From positions 300,807 to 364,806 of the forward strand of contig NZ_JBAVHX010000009.1 in the NCBI RefSeq assembly GCF_049686335.1: a DNA stretch of 64,000 nt, given 5' to 3'. The notes beneath the pieces were generated by a model that did no database searches, was not told where the DNA came from, and saw only the letters and a list, made by a program, of their open reading frames with translations. Below, piece after piece: positions 16,046 to 24,529 of the stretch. The DNA is from Buttiauxella sp049686335 (lineage in GTDB: Bacteria > Pseudomonadota > Gammaproteobacteria > Enterobacterales > Enterobacteriaceae). The stretch's first letter is position 1; every line of letters begins with the position of its first letter. Both the position numbers and the translations under genes were made by a program.

Positions 16046-16954
16046 CTACCCCAATTGCTGGATAGCTTTTTCCAGCGCCTGGCGCAGCAAATGCCGGTCG
16101 TGGCGATAACGAATATCGCAGGCTTCCAGAGGCTCCTGAATCACCACACGATCGGTGATTTCTGAAACATCCACCTGTGGGCCGACTACCACCGCATCAA
16201 TGATGCGCTTACCGACACGCTGCTCCATGATATCCAGCGTTTGCCCGAGCGACAGGCTGGCGGCTGCGGTACTTAATTCTTTGCCCAAGTTCCCGATGAA
16301 CACCACAGGTGCCGGAGTGCGGCGCAGCGCCTGGTCCATATCTTCCAGTAATAGCAACGGCATCAGGCTGGTATAGAAACTCCCCGGGCCAATCAAAATC
16401 AGATCAGCTTCAGCTATCGCCTGCACCGCTTCGCGGGTGGCATGGGCTTTCGGATATAACGACAGCTCCTGCGGTGGCGAAGAAAGCTGATCAATATTCA
16501 CCTCACCGTAAATAAAATGGCCGTCTGCGTCGGTGGCCATCAAATCCACTGGCTGCTCGGACATCGGAATCAAAAACGCATCCACCTTAAGCAGGTTACG
16601 AATGAGATTAATGGCTTCCAAAGGCCGCACGCTTAGGTGGTCTAGCGCCTTTAACATCAGATTTCCGAGGTTATGTCCGGAAAGTTCGCCATTACCGCCA
16701 AAACGATACTCAAACATCGCCGAAGCTACGCTCTGTTCAGTAATTAACTGATTTAAACAGTTGCGCATATCGCCCCAGGCAATGCCGCCTTCAGAGCGTC
16801 TGATTCGCCCGGTAGAACCGCCATTGTCCGTGGTAGTCACAATACCGGTTAAACGTGAACCTAAAGAGGAGAGGGATGACATAACCCTCCCCAGACCGTG
16901 TCCACCGCCGAGAGCAACCACTCGGTCCAAATCCGCAAACGTACGATTGCGCAT
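16046..16954 (-). CDS. ybhK: YvcK/YbhK-family gluconeogenesis factor
   Basis: This is a 302-residue cytoplasmic protein of the CofD/YvcK family. The nucleotide-sugar-binding N-terminus VVALGGGHGLGRVM and the segment TTTDNGGSTGRIRR are typical. In Bacillus YvcK binds UDP-GlcNAc and links carbon supply to cell-wall synthesis; the enterobacterial role is not defined. Length equals E. coli YbhK. It faces uvrB across a REP pair and is divergent from the moa operon. Confidence 0.93.
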   Translation of the reverse strand: MRNRTFADLDRVVALGGGHGLGRVMSSLSSLGSRLTGIVTTTDNGGSTGRIRRSEGGIAWGDMRNCLNQLITEQSVASAMFEYRFGGNGELSGHNLGNLMLKALDHLSVRPLEAINLIRNLLKVDAFLIPMSEQPVDLMATDADGHFIYGEVNIDQLSSPPQELSLYPKAHATREAVQAIAEADLILIGPGSFYTSLMPLLLLEDMDQALRRTPAPVVFIGNLGKELSTAAASLSLGQTLDIMEQRVGKRIIDAVVVGPQVDVSEITDRVVIQEPLEACDIRYRHDRHLLRQALEKAIQQLG

Positions 16955-17092
16955 AACTATTCCTTATGACGAACTATCGAAATAAGGTAGCGTAAAAGAT
17001 CTCAAAATACGATTCAGGCTCAAGGGTTAATGATGTATATCAATGCAAAAGATCACTTTTCGCGTAGTCTGTTGCGAAATTGAGCGATTAGT

Positions 17093-17118
17093 TCGTTATG
17101 TATGTAATTATATAGCGA
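17093..17118. promoter_or_regulatory. Candidate ModE operator upstream of moaA
   Basis: TCGTTATGTA and TATATAGCGA form an imperfect inverted repeat (8 of 10 positions) across a 6-base centre, in the style of molybdate-responsive ModE sites. It lies about 215 bases before moaA. In E. coli ModE activates moaA from such a site. I have not scored it against a matrix. Confidence 0.55.
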
Positions 17119-17221
17119 AACATGGTATGGCGCATAACGTCATCACGCGCTACTATCGCCATAGTCGTCATTTTTCCATCCGCAGAGGTGTTGGCTGCGG
17201 CTTGAATGATGATGGATACAA

Positions 17222-17332
17222 CACACACTAAGCCTCTGGACCTAAGTCGAAAGATACGGTGCTTTGGCCGTGACCTTGAGTCACCAGGGTGCAGAAAGAA
17301 ATGCCTGCATCTCCCGTATTTGGAAGGTGTAC
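17222..17332 (+). ncRNA. Moco RNA motif (molybdenum-cofactor riboswitch candidate) in the moaA leader
   Basis: The leader has the conserved blocks of the Moco motif: CTAAGCCTCTGGACCTAAG, CGAAAGATACGGTGC, TTTGGCCGTGACC, GAGTCACCAGGGTGC and CCCGTATTTGGAAGG. It ends next to the moaA ATG, and the ribosome site GGAAGG is part of the structure. Related motifs precede E. coli moaA and are proposed to shut off translation when molybdenum cofactor is plentiful. Recognition is by eye from conserved segments. Confidence 0.85.
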
Positions 17333-18322
17333 ATGGCTACCCAACTTACAGACGCTTACGCTCGTAAGTTTTTTTACCTGCGTCTGTCTATTACCGACGT
17401 TTGCAATTTTCGTTGCAACTATTGTCTGCCCGACGGCTACAAGCCTCATGGTGTGGCAAATAAAAGTTTCCTCAACGTCGATGAAATTCGCCGCGTCACG
17501 CGCGCTTTTGCTGCCCTTGGTACTGAAAAAGTACGTCTGACGGGGGGCGAACCCTCTTTGCGTAAAGACTTCACTGACATCATCGCCGCGGTGCGTGAGA
17601 ATCCTGGGATTCGCCAGATTGCCATGACCACCAACGGTTATCGCCTTGCTCGGGATATCCAGCAATGGCGTGATGCCGGCCTTACGGCGGTGAACGTCAG
17701 CGTGGATAGCCTCGACGCTCGCCAGTTCCATGCCATCACCGGGCAGGATAAATTCCGTCAGGTCATGGAAGGCATTGATGCCGCATTCACCGCCGGATTT
17801 GAGCGCGTCAAAGTCAATACCGTGCTGATGCGAGGGGTGAATCACCACGAACTTGACACCTTCCTTGCGTGGATCAAACCGCGTCCTATTCAGTTGCGCT
17901 TCATCGAGTTGATGGAAACCGGCGACGGCGGTGAATTGTTCCGCAAACACCACATTTCAGGCAAAACCATCCGCGATCAGCTGCTGGCTCGCGGCTGGGT
18001 ACATCAGCTTCGCAGCCGCAGCGATGGCCCCGCACAAGTCTTCTGCCACCCGGATTACCAGGGTGAAATCGGCCTAATCATGCCCTATGAAAAAGACTTC
18101 TGTGCCAGCTGTAATCGCCTGCGCGTGTCGTCGGTTGGTAATTTGCATCTGTGTTTATTTGGCGACCACGGCATTTCACTGCGTGATTTGCTGGCCGATG
18201 ACGGGCAAATCGACGCGCTCGAAGCGCGTATTGCCGAAGCGTTGACCCACAAAAAACAGACCCATTTCCTGCATGACGGTGAGACCGGCATCACCCAGAA
18301 CCTGTCCTACATTGGCGGGTAA
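17333..18322 (+). CDS. moaA: GTP 3',8-cyclase MoaA
   Basis: MoaA is the radical-SAM enzyme that starts molybdenum-cofactor synthesis by cyclising GTP. The N-terminal cluster cysteines are Cys24, Cys28 and Cys31 in CNFRCNYC. The C-terminal substrate cluster includes CASCNRLR, and the protein ends in the essential Gly-Gly (SYIGG). The 329 residues equal the E. coli length. The ATG at 17333 is at the end of the Moco motif; an in-frame extension to 17264 lies inside the RNA element and is not used. First gene of moaABCDE. Confidence 0.97.
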   Translation: MATQLTDAYARKFFYLRLSITDVCNFRCNYCLPDGYKPHGVANKSFLNVDEIRRVTRAFAALGTEKVRLTGGEPSLRKDFTDIIAAVRENPGIRQIAMTTNGYRLARDIQQWRDAGLTAVNVSVDSLDARQFHAITGQDKFRQVMEGIDAAFTAGFERVKVNTVLMRGVNHHELDTFLAWIKPRPIQLRFIELMETGDGGELFRKHHISGKTIRDQLLARGWVHQLRSRSDGPAQVFCHPDYQGEIGLIMPYEKDFCASCNRLRVSSVGNLHLCLFGDHGISLRDLLADDGQIDALEARIAEALTHKKQTHFLHDGETGITQNLSYIGG

Positions 18323-18354
18323 AATCACATACCCAGTTTAAAGGGAACATAACA

Positions 18355-18867
18355 ATGAGCCAGACGAGCAGCGAATTTATTCCGGTGCATATCGCCATTC
18401 TGACTGTTTCAAGCCGTCGCGGTGAAGACGACGACACTTCAGGTCATTATCTACGCGAAGCCGCGACTGACGCGGGCCACAAAGTCGTCGCCAAAGCGAT
18501 TGTGAAAGAAAACCGCTACGCCATTCGCGCGCAGGTTTCCCAATGGGTTGCTGATGACGAAGTGCAGGTTGTGCTAATTAACGGCGGCACCGGTTTTACC
18601 GATGGCGACCAGGCTCCGGAAGCGTTGTTACCGTTGTTTGACCGGGAAATAGAAGGTTTTGGTGAAGTCTTCCGCATGCTCTCTTTTGAAGAAATCGGCA
18701 CATCGACGCTGCAATCTCGCGCACTGGCCGGTATCGCGAACCGCACACTGATTTTCGCCATGCCGGGTTCCACCAAAGCTTGCCATACCGCGTGGGAAAA
18801 TATCATCCAGCCACAACTGGATGCCCGCGTGCGCCCTTGTAATTTCCACCCACATCTCAAGAAATAA
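18355..18867 (+). CDS. moaB: Molybdenum cofactor biosynthesis protein MoaB
   Basis: This is a 170-residue member of the MoaB/Mog/MoeA nucleotide-binding family. NGGTGFTDGDQAPEA carries the GGTG motif that binds molybdopterin or MPT-AMP, and FAMPGSTKAC is the second pocket. E. coli MoaB is largely dispensable because Mog performs the adenylation step. AAGGGA precedes the ATG and moaC follows after 3 bases. Confidence 0.95.
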   Translation: MSQTSSEFIPVHIAILTVSSRRGEDDDTSGHYLREAATDAGHKVVAKAIVKENRYAIRAQVSQWVADDEVQVVLINGGTGFTDGDQAPEALLPLFDREIEGFGEVFRMLSFEEIGTSTLQSRALAGIANRTLIFAMPGSTKACHTAWENIIQPQLDARVRPCNFHPHLKK

Positions 18868-18870
18868 ATT

Positions 18871-19356
18871 ATGTCGCAACTGACTCATATTAATGCCGCT
18901 GGCGAAGCGCACATGGTCGATGTCTCCGCTAAAGCTGAAACCGTGCGTGAAGCGCGTGCCGAAGCGTTTATCACCATGGAAGCCGAAACGCTCGCGATGA
19001 TTATTGAAGGCAGTCATCATAAAGGTGATGTATTTGCCACCGCGCGAATCGCCGGTATCCAGGCCGCTAAACGCACCTGGGATTTGATCCCGCTTTGCCA
19101 TCCGCTGATGCTCAGCAAAGTCGAAGTGAATCTGGCCGCTGAGCCCGAACATAATCGTGTGCGTATCGAATCTGTCTGCCGCCTGACGGGCAAAACCGGT
19201 GTTGAAATGGAAGCGCTAACGGCGGCGTCGGTTGCGGCGTTAACCATCTACGACATGTGCAAAGCGGTGCAGAAAGATATGGTGATTGGCCCGGTTCGTC
19301 TGCTGGCGAAAAGCGGCGGCAAATCTGGCGATTTTAAGGCGGATACTAATGATTAA
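18871..19356 (+). CDS. moaC: Cyclic pyranopterin monophosphate synthase MoaC
   Basis: MoaC converts the MoaA product to cyclic pyranopterin monophosphate. The 161 residues include the conserved IPLCHPLMLSKVEV segment with active-site His and the MEALTAASVAALTIYDMCKA helix. It starts three bases after moaB and its stop lies within the first codons of moaD, an 8-base overlap that suggests coupled translation. Confidence 0.96.
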   Translation: MSQLTHINAAGEAHMVDVSAKAETVREARAEAFITMEAETLAMIIEGSHHKGDVFATARIAGIQAAKRTWDLIPLCHPLMLSKVEVNLAAEPEHNRVRIESVCRLTGKTGVEMEALTAASVAALTIYDMCKAVQKDMVIGPVRLLAKSGGKSGDFKADTND

Positions 19357-19594
19357 TGTCCTGTTTTTTGCTCAGGTGCGTGAATTGGTTGATTGCGACC
19401 ATCTGCAACTGGACGCCACTTTTAGTGATGTTGAACAACTGCGCCAGAATCTGGCCGCGAAAAGCGAACGCTGGGCGCTTGCGTTAGAGTCCGGCAAACT
19501 GCTGGCCGCCGTCAACCAGACGCTGGTGAGTTTTGATCACCCGCTTAACGACGGTGACGAAGTCGCTTTCTTCCCTCCGGTCACGGGAGGTTAA
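19349..19594 (+). CDS. moaD: Molybdopterin synthase small subunit MoaD
   Basis: MoaD is the ubiquitin-like sulfur carrier of molybdopterin synthase. The 81-residue protein ends in Gly-Gly (PPVTGG), the site of adenylation by MoeB and thiocarboxylation. The ATG giving MINVLFFAQVREL overlaps the moaC end; a longer frame to 19286 is only the moaC region read in another frame. moaE begins one base after the stop. Confidence 0.95.
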   Translation: MINVLFFAQVRELVDCDHLQLDATFSDVEQLRQNLAAKSERWALALESGKLLAAVNQTLVSFDHPLNDGDEVAFFPPVTGG

Positions 19595-19595
19595 A

Positions 19596-20048
19596 ATGGA
19601 CAATACCCGAATTCGCGTCAGCCCCGAGAATTTCAACGTCGGCGATGAGTACCAGTGGCTCGCACAGTGTGATGAAGACGGTGCTGTGGTGACGTTTACT
19701 GGCAAAGTGCGGAATCACAATCTTGGCGACAGTGTCAGCGCATTAACACTCGAGCATTATCCTGGAATGACAGAAAAAGCACTGGCAGAAATTGTCGAGG
19801 AAGCGCGTCAGCGCTGGCCGCTGCAACGTGTCAGTGTGATTCACCGGATTGGTGAGTTATGGCCCGGAGATGAAATTGTCTTCGTGGGTGTGACCGGTGC
19901 GCATCGTAGTTCTGCGTTCGAATCCGCACAATTCATTATGGATTATCTGAAAACGCGAGCCCCGTTCTGGAAGCGCGAAGCCACGGCTGACGGCGATCGC
20001 TGGGTAGAAGCTCGCGATACCGATAAGCAAGCGGCCAAACGCTGGTAA
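19596..20048 (+). CDS. moaE: Molybdopterin synthase catalytic subunit MoaE
   Basis: MoaE transfers sulfur from MoaD thiocarboxylate to precursor Z to make molybdopterin. The 150 residues equal E. coli MoaE and contain VTFTGKVRNHN, HRIGEL and the basic active-site end TRAPFWKRE. The ATG follows GGGAGG, which is the end of moaD. Last gene of the operon; ybhL follows 87 bases later with its own ribosome site. Confidence 0.96.
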   Translation: MDNTRIRVSPENFNVGDEYQWLAQCDEDGAVVTFTGKVRNHNLGDSVSALTLEHYPGMTEKALAEIVEEARQRWPLQRVSVIHRIGELWPGDEIVFVGVTGAHRSSAFESAQFIMDYLKTRAPFWKREATADGDRWVEARDTDKQAAKRW

Positions 20049-20135
20049 CGGGCACCTTCACGCAGTTGTGTTAATCTTAAGGTACAGGCCTTCGAGCCTG
20101 AAATTCGGTCAACGTAATTAACTTAAGGAAGCATC

Positions 20136-20846
20136 ATGGATCGATTCCCACGCTCAAATGACACTATCGTCCAGCAGGCCCGTACTGGCTTGCAGGCCTA
20201 TATGGCACAAGTTTACGGCTGGATGACCTGCGGCTTGTTACTGACGGCATTTGTCGCCTGGTATGCGGCAAATACGCCAGCCGTGATGGAATTTGTCTTT
20301 TCCAGCAAAATCACTTTCTTCGGCTTGATCATCGTGCAACTGGGGCTGGTATTTGTGCTCTCCGGCATGGTGCATAAGCTCAGCGCGGGTATGGCAACCA
20401 GCTTGTTTATGCTGTACTCAGCCCTCACTGGCTTAACGCTTTCCAGCATTTTTATCGTCTACACCTATTCATCCATCGCCAGTACGTTCGTGGTGGCCGG
20501 CGGGATGTTCGGTGCGATGAGCCTGTATGGCTACACCACCAAGCGTGACCTGAGCGGTTTCGGGAATATGCTGTTTATGGCGCTGATTGGTATCGTGCTG
20601 GCTTCACTGGTGAACATCTGGCTCAAAAGCACGGCGTTAATGTGGGCGGTGACGTATATCGGCGTAATCGTGTTTGTTGGTCTGACGGCTTATGACACCC
20701 AGAAGCTGAAAAACATTGGCGAGCAAATTGATACCCGTGATACGCAAACTATGCGCAAGTACTCCATCCTTGGAGCGCTGACGCTGTATCTCGACTTCAT
20801 CAACCTGTTCCTGATGCTGCTGCGTATTTTCGGTAATCGCCGCTAA
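20136..20846 (+). CDS. ybhL: Bax inhibitor-1 family inner-membrane protein YbhL
   Basis: This 236-residue integral membrane protein has about seven hydrophobic helices and belongs to the BI-1/YccA/YbhL family. The C-terminal region has the family's conserved acidic residues (TAYDTQKLKNIGEQID and LTLYLDFINLFLMLLRIFG). Relatives act as calcium or proton leak channels or modulate membrane proteases; the specific role of YbhL is not known. AAGGAAGC precedes the ATG. The gene is convergent with ybhN across a REP pair. Confidence 0.93.
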   Translation: MDRFPRSNDTIVQQARTGLQAYMAQVYGWMTCGLLLTAFVAWYAANTPAVMEFVFSSKITFFGLIIVQLGLVFVLSGMVHKLSAGMATSLFMLYSALTGLTLSSIFIVYTYSSIASTFVVAGGMFGAMSLYGYTTKRDLSGFGNMLFMALIGIVLASLVNIWLKSTALMWAVTYIGVIVFVGLTAYDTQKLKNIGEQIDTRDTQTMRKYSILGALTLYLDFINLFLMLLRIFGNRR

Positions 20847-20859
20847 TTGATAAAGAGAT

Positions 20860-20932
20860 GTCGGGTGACGCTTCGCTTACCCGACCTACGAATAGATCAC
20901 TCGTAGGGTGGATAAGCGAAGCGTCATCCACC
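20860..20932. repeat. REP-type palindrome pair between convergent ybhL and ybhN
   Basis: Its first palindrome, GTCGGGTGACGCTTCGC...CCCGACCTAC, is essentially the same as that at 1407. The second is GTAGGGTGGATAAGCGAAGCG...CCACC. It fills the gap between the two stops. Confidence 0.87.
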
Positions 20933-20938
20933 ATTTAT

Positions 20939-21907
20939 TCAGGTGTTTTCTTCCATTCTCTTCTCGTTTTTCACCCGCATCTTCTTCGCCCGACTCTCCA
21001 GCCATAAATAACACACCATCGCCAGCAGCAACGGGGCAATAAAGTACAGCAAGCGGTAAGCCAGAAGCGCGGCAATAATGGTGCCGTTCTTGATATGCTC
21101 GCCAGCAAGCAAGGCGATAAAAACGGCCTCCAGCACGCCGATCCCTGCAGGAATATGCACAATCACTCCGACAATACTGCTGACCAATAGCACGCCTAAC
21201 ACGAAGAAATAATTAATTTCCTGTCCCAGTAACAGCCAGATAATCGCCCCCATCACCATCCAGTTTGAACTTGAAACGGCCAGTTGAATCACGGCGAATT
21301 TGAACGACGGCAGTACCAGACGCTGGCCTTTGATCGTCATGTGACGATGCTTAGCAAAGGCACAAAACCACAGATAAACCGCAATAATCACCAGTAGCAC
21401 GCCACCTAAAATACGCAGCGTGGTTTCATCGATGTACCAGTGATCCGGTAATTGCACCACGCCCGCGGTAAAAATCACCCCCGCCAGCAGAATGTAACCC
21501 AGCCAGTTAGTCGAAATGCTTAATGAAAAGATGCGGGTAATGGTGGCGCTGGGCAGCCCAAGGCGCGAATAAAGCCGATAGCGCATGCCAATCCCGCCCA
21601 CCCAGGTACTGAGCGTCAGGTTGAAGGCATAACAGATAAACGACACCAGCATCACTTGTCGCTTAGCCAATTTATGCCCGCAGTAGGCGCGCGCTAACAG
21701 ATCGTAGCAGCCATAAATCAGGTAACTCAGAATGACCAGACCGACCGCGCTAAACAGCGCAGTGCGGTTGTAGTTGCGAATAACTTGCCACACTTCCTGC
21801 CAGTCAACTTTCGTTGCATACACCACCAGCAGCACGATAACGGCAATAAAAAATAGCCAGGTGAGGATTTTTTTTGCTTTGCGCCATTTTGGATGGGAAT
21901 GCGACAT
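20939..21907 (-). CDS. ybhN: Inner-membrane protein YbhN (lysylphosphatidylglycerol-synthetase flippase-like family)
   Basis: This 322-residue polytopic membrane protein (about eight hydrophobic segments) belongs to the UPF0104/LPG-synthetase transmembrane-domain family. It carries LSTWVGGIGMRYRLYSRLGL and HIPAGIGVLEAVF, conserved in the family. It probably handles lipids at the inner membrane, which fits its coupling with the cardiolipin synthase gene: the ATG shares one base with the clsB stop. It is the last gene of the ybhP-clsB-ybhN operon. Confidence 0.92.
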   Translation of the reverse strand: MSHSHPKWRKAKKILTWLFFIAVIVLLVVYATKVDWQEVWQVIRNYNRTALFSAVGLVILSYLIYGCYDLLARAYCGHKLAKRQVMLVSFICYAFNLTLSTWVGGIGMRYRLYSRLGLPSATITRIFSLSISTNWLGYILLAGVIFTAGVVQLPDHWYIDETTLRILGGVLLVIIAVYLWFCAFAKHRHMTIKGQRLVLPSFKFAVIQLAVSSSNWMVMGAIIWLLLGQEINYFFVLGVLLVSSIVGVIVHIPAGIGVLEAVFIALLAGEHIKNGTIIAALLAYRLLYFIAPLLLAMVCYLWLESRAKKMRVKNEKRMEENT

Positions 21908-23151
21908 TAATATTTCACTCCCGGATTATCTGTCTCAACCCGGTCCTGGGTTTCTAGCTGCGGCTGGGCTGGAGGCATTACTTGAGCAAGTTTTGGTGTA
22001 TGCGCGGGCAGCCAACCCACCATCGCCGGGAAGTGGCGCAAAAAGTGGAACGCCAGCACGCTTTTACCCAGATTCCACCATGTGCGTTTAGGGATCATGG
22101 TCTCATCAACCGATTTGCAGTCCTGGGTAATCAGCCCGTTGAGATTCTGACGGAGTGACTCGTTGAAATTGCGATCATAAATAATCAGGTTGGCTTCAAG
22201 GTTGAGCGACAAACTCAGTGGGTCAAGATTGCTGGACCCAACCGTTGCCCAGTGGTCGTCCATCAGCGCAACTTTGCCATGTAGCGGACGGCGCTGGTAT
22301 TCATAAATTTTCACCCCAGAACGCACCAGATAGTTGTACAGCAGGCGCGCGCCCACTTTGACAATCGGCATATCCGGTTCGCCCTGCACAATCAGTTTTA
22401 CCGAAACGCCTCGTCGTGAAGCTTTACGCATTGCGTGTAGCAGGCGATATCCCGGGAAGAAATAGGCGTTAGCAATAATCACTTCACGCTTCGCTTTGCT
22501 GAGCATTTTCAAATAGTAGCGTTCAATATCATCGCGATGCTCGTTGTTGTCGCGCCACACAAACAAGGCTTGCGCTTCGCCCGGCATAAGGTTGTCCTGG
22601 GCAGGGTTACGATGACGTTGCCACCAGCGACGCTTCACATCGTGGCCGGGTAAATTCGAAATCACATACTGATAAATATCATCCACCACCGGACCTTCGA
22701 CTTTGACCGAATAATCCTGTTTGGCTTCCGGGCCGTAATCACTCATTTGTTCGGCGGAGTAGTTAATGCCGCCGACAAACGCAACGGTGCCATCCACCAC
22801 CACGATTTTGCGGTGCATACGGCGGAACAAGTTGGTGCGCATACCAAACACTAAAGGTCGCGGATCGTAGTAGCGGAACATCACGCCTGCAGTGGTCAGC
22901 TGGCTGACAAAATCGTCGCTTAAATCGGGTGAGCCGTAGCCGTCGAGCAACACTTCCACGCTCACGCCACGTTTAGCCGCATTCAATATCACTTCATGCA
23001 GCTGGCGGCCCACATCATCTTCAAACCAGATAAAGGTCTCGAGGATCACTTTGCTACGCGCATTGCTGATGGCTTCAAATACTGCCGGGAAAAACTCATC
23101 GCCATTCTCGAGCAACGAAATACGGTTGCCGTCGCGCCAGTTATTTTTCAT
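21907..23151 (-). CDS. clsB: Cardiolipin synthase B
   Basis: ClsB makes cardiolipin by joining phosphatidylglycerol molecules at the inner membrane, and in E. coli can also use phosphatidylethanolamine-type donors. It has the two HKD motifs of the phospholipase D superfamily: HRKIVVVDGTVAFVGG (about 113) and HGKVALMDDHWATVGSSN (about 294). The 414 residues match E. coli ClsB (YbhO). Its ATG overlaps the ybhP stop by 4 bases and its stop overlaps ybhN by one. Confidence 0.96.
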   Translation of the reverse strand: MKNNWRDGNRISLLENGDEFFPAVFEAISNARSKVILETFIWFEDDVGRQLHEVILNAAKRGVSVEVLLDGYGSPDLSDDFVSQLTTAGVMFRYYDPRPLVFGMRTNLFRRMHRKIVVVDGTVAFVGGINYSAEQMSDYGPEAKQDYSVKVEGPVVDDIYQYVISNLPGHDVKRRWWQRHRNPAQDNLMPGEAQALFVWRDNNEHRDDIERYYLKMLSKAKREVIIANAYFFPGYRLLHAMRKASRRGVSVKLIVQGEPDMPIVKVGARLLYNYLVRSGVKIYEYQRRPLHGKVALMDDHWATVGSSNLDPLSLSLNLEANLIIYDRNFNESLRQNLNGLITQDCKSVDETMIPKRTWWNLGKSVLAFHFLRHFPAMVGWLPAHTPKLAQVMPPAQPQLETQDRVETDNPGVKY

Positions 23152-23906
23152 ATATGAATCTCCACGGCTAATGGCGCATGATCCGAAAGATGCCGCCAGT
23201 GTCGCAATGGCAGGGCAGTCGGGGCGGTGGCAGAGGCATTTTTCACATAAATTCTGTCAAGGCGTAGCAGCGGGAAGCGGGCAGGGAAGGTTCGCGCCGG
23301 ACGGCCCCGTGCGCGGGTAAACACTTCGTCTAACCCGGTTTGCCTGAGCTGATGATTTGCGCGTTGCTGCCAGTCATTAAAATCACCGGCGACGACCACA
23401 GGCTCGCCTTCAGGGAGTTCGTTCACCAGTTGGCAAAGCATGTTGAGCTGTGCCTGGCGGTGTGCGTCTCGCAAACCCAGATGAACGCAAATGACATGTG
23501 CACGAATATTCGCGCCAGGAAGGTTTATCTGGCAGTGCAGCATGCCGCGTTTTTCGTGGCCCTCGACCGAGATGTCGCGATTGATATGATGGCTAATGGG
23601 GAAACGTGATAGCACCGCATTACCATGATGGCCTTCGGGATAAACCGCGTTGCGGCCATAGGCAAATTCGCTCCACATGCTGTCGGCGAGAAATTCGTAA
23701 TGGCTGTTTTCCGGCCAGTTCTCTACCCGCAGGGAGTGGGCTTCGTGAGCACCCATCACCTCCTGCAAGCAGACAATATCAGCGGAAACGGCGCGTACCG
23801 CCTCTCGCAATTCAGGCAAAATGAAACGCCTGTTGAGAGCGGTAAAGCCTTTGTGTGTATTAATTGTGAGCACTTTAAAAGAAAAGTGCTGAGTCTTGTT
23901 ACCCAT
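23148..23906 (-). CDS. ybhP: Endonuclease/exonuclease/phosphatase-family protein YbhP
   Basis: This 252-residue protein has an EEP fold with the motifs LTINTHKGF, CLQEVMGAHE, VAGDFNDW and LRLDRIYVKN...LSDHAPL. Such proteins are Mg-dependent phosphodiesterases, and the operon context with clsB suggests a lipid headgroup substrate (inference). The ATG at 23906 (MGNKTQHFSFKV) follows GGGAGA and aligns with the E. coli start; the frame runs on to 23960 but those residues are not conserved. First gene of the operon. Confidence 0.9.
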   Translation of the reverse strand: MGNKTQHFSFKVLTINTHKGFTALNRRFILPELREAVRAVSADIVCLQEVMGAHEAHSLRVENWPENSHYEFLADSMWSEFAYGRNAVYPEGHHGNAVLSRFPISHHINRDISVEGHEKRGMLHCQINLPGANIRAHVICVHLGLRDAHRQAQLNMLCQLVNELPEGEPVVVAGDFNDWQQRANHQLRQTGLDEVFTRARGRPARTFPARFPLLRLDRIYVKNASATAPTALPLRHWRHLSDHAPLAVEIHI

Positions 23907-24038
23907 GCTTCTCCCGGCATTGTTAACATCCTGATGAAAATAAAGTGTAGTCTCTGTCACAAATAGGTGTCGGGTTACGGAATTTTCCGCATACTGCGGT
24001 ACTCTGAATGACAGGAATTAGTGGCCAGGAGAGAAATA

Positions 24039-24440
24039 ATGAAATGGCAACAACGTGTACAAGTGACTACAGGCCTAAGCTGCTGGCAAATAATGCTGCA
24101 TCTTTCTGTGCTTTGTGCGCTGCTCGTTGGCTGGAAAACCGCCACCCTCATACCGGTCGGCATTGGGTTATGTGCGCTGTATCTCGCGACAGTCGTCCTG
24201 ATGTTTGCCCTGCAAGGTGTTCGTACAGGGCGCTTACGTAACATTGGTGATTTTCTTGAAGAGCTGACCACCACCTGGTATTTCGGCTCAGCGATGATTG
24301 CGTTGTGGCTGTTGTCACGCGTCGTCGAGAATAAATTCCTTCTTGCAGGCGCGGGCCTTGCCATGATTGCCGGGCCGATTATCTATTCGCTGATCGTTAA
24401 AGATATGCCCAAAATAGTTCGAGTTGCAGGAAGGCGATGA
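24039..24440 (+). CDS. ybhQ: Inner-membrane protein YbhQ with an ERIC-encoded C-terminus
   Basis: This is a 133-residue membrane protein with about four hydrophobic segments and no known function. It starts MKWQQRVQVTTGLSCWQIMLH, almost the same as E. coli YbhQ. The ATG at 24039 follows AGGAGA; a GTG at 24021 is less likely. The last 12 residues, from about the KDMPK segment, are encoded by an inserted ERIC element, so the natural tail has been replaced while the membrane core is kept. The gene is convergent with ybhR. Confidence 0.9.
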   Translation: MKWQQRVQVTTGLSCWQIMLHLSVLCALLVGWKTATLIPVGIGLCALYLATVVLMFALQGVRTGRLRNIGDFLEELTTTWYFGSAMIALWLLSRVVENKFLLAGAGLAMIAGPIIYSLIVKDMPKIVRVAGRR

Positions 24441-24529
24441 CGCAGTGAGCCCCCAGGAGCTTACTTGAGTAAGTGACTGGGGTGAGCGAGTAACACCAAC
24501 GCACATGCAACTTGAAATATGACGGGCAT
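24404..24529. repeat. ERIC (IRU) element bridging ybhQ and ybhR ends
   Basis: This 126-bp element begins TATGCCCAAAATA and ends ATATGACGGGCAT. It holds the classic core AGGAGCTTACTTGAGTAAG plus GTGACTGGGGTGAGCGAG. It overlaps the last 37 bases of ybhQ and its final base is the first base of the ybhR stop, so it fills the whole convergent gap. Confidence 0.95.

Noticed and set aside
17264..17332. Longer MoaA start
   Set aside because: The extra codons lie within the conserved Moco RNA motif, and the standard start at 17333 matches E. coli MoaA.
17228..17953. 241-residue minus-strand ORF opposite moaA
   Set aside because: It is a shadow of moaA; the sense frame encodes a complete radical-SAM enzyme with all motifs.
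24021..24038. GTG start for YbhQ
   Set aside because: It would overlap the AGGAGA ribosome site; the ATG at 24039 matches the E. coli N-terminus.
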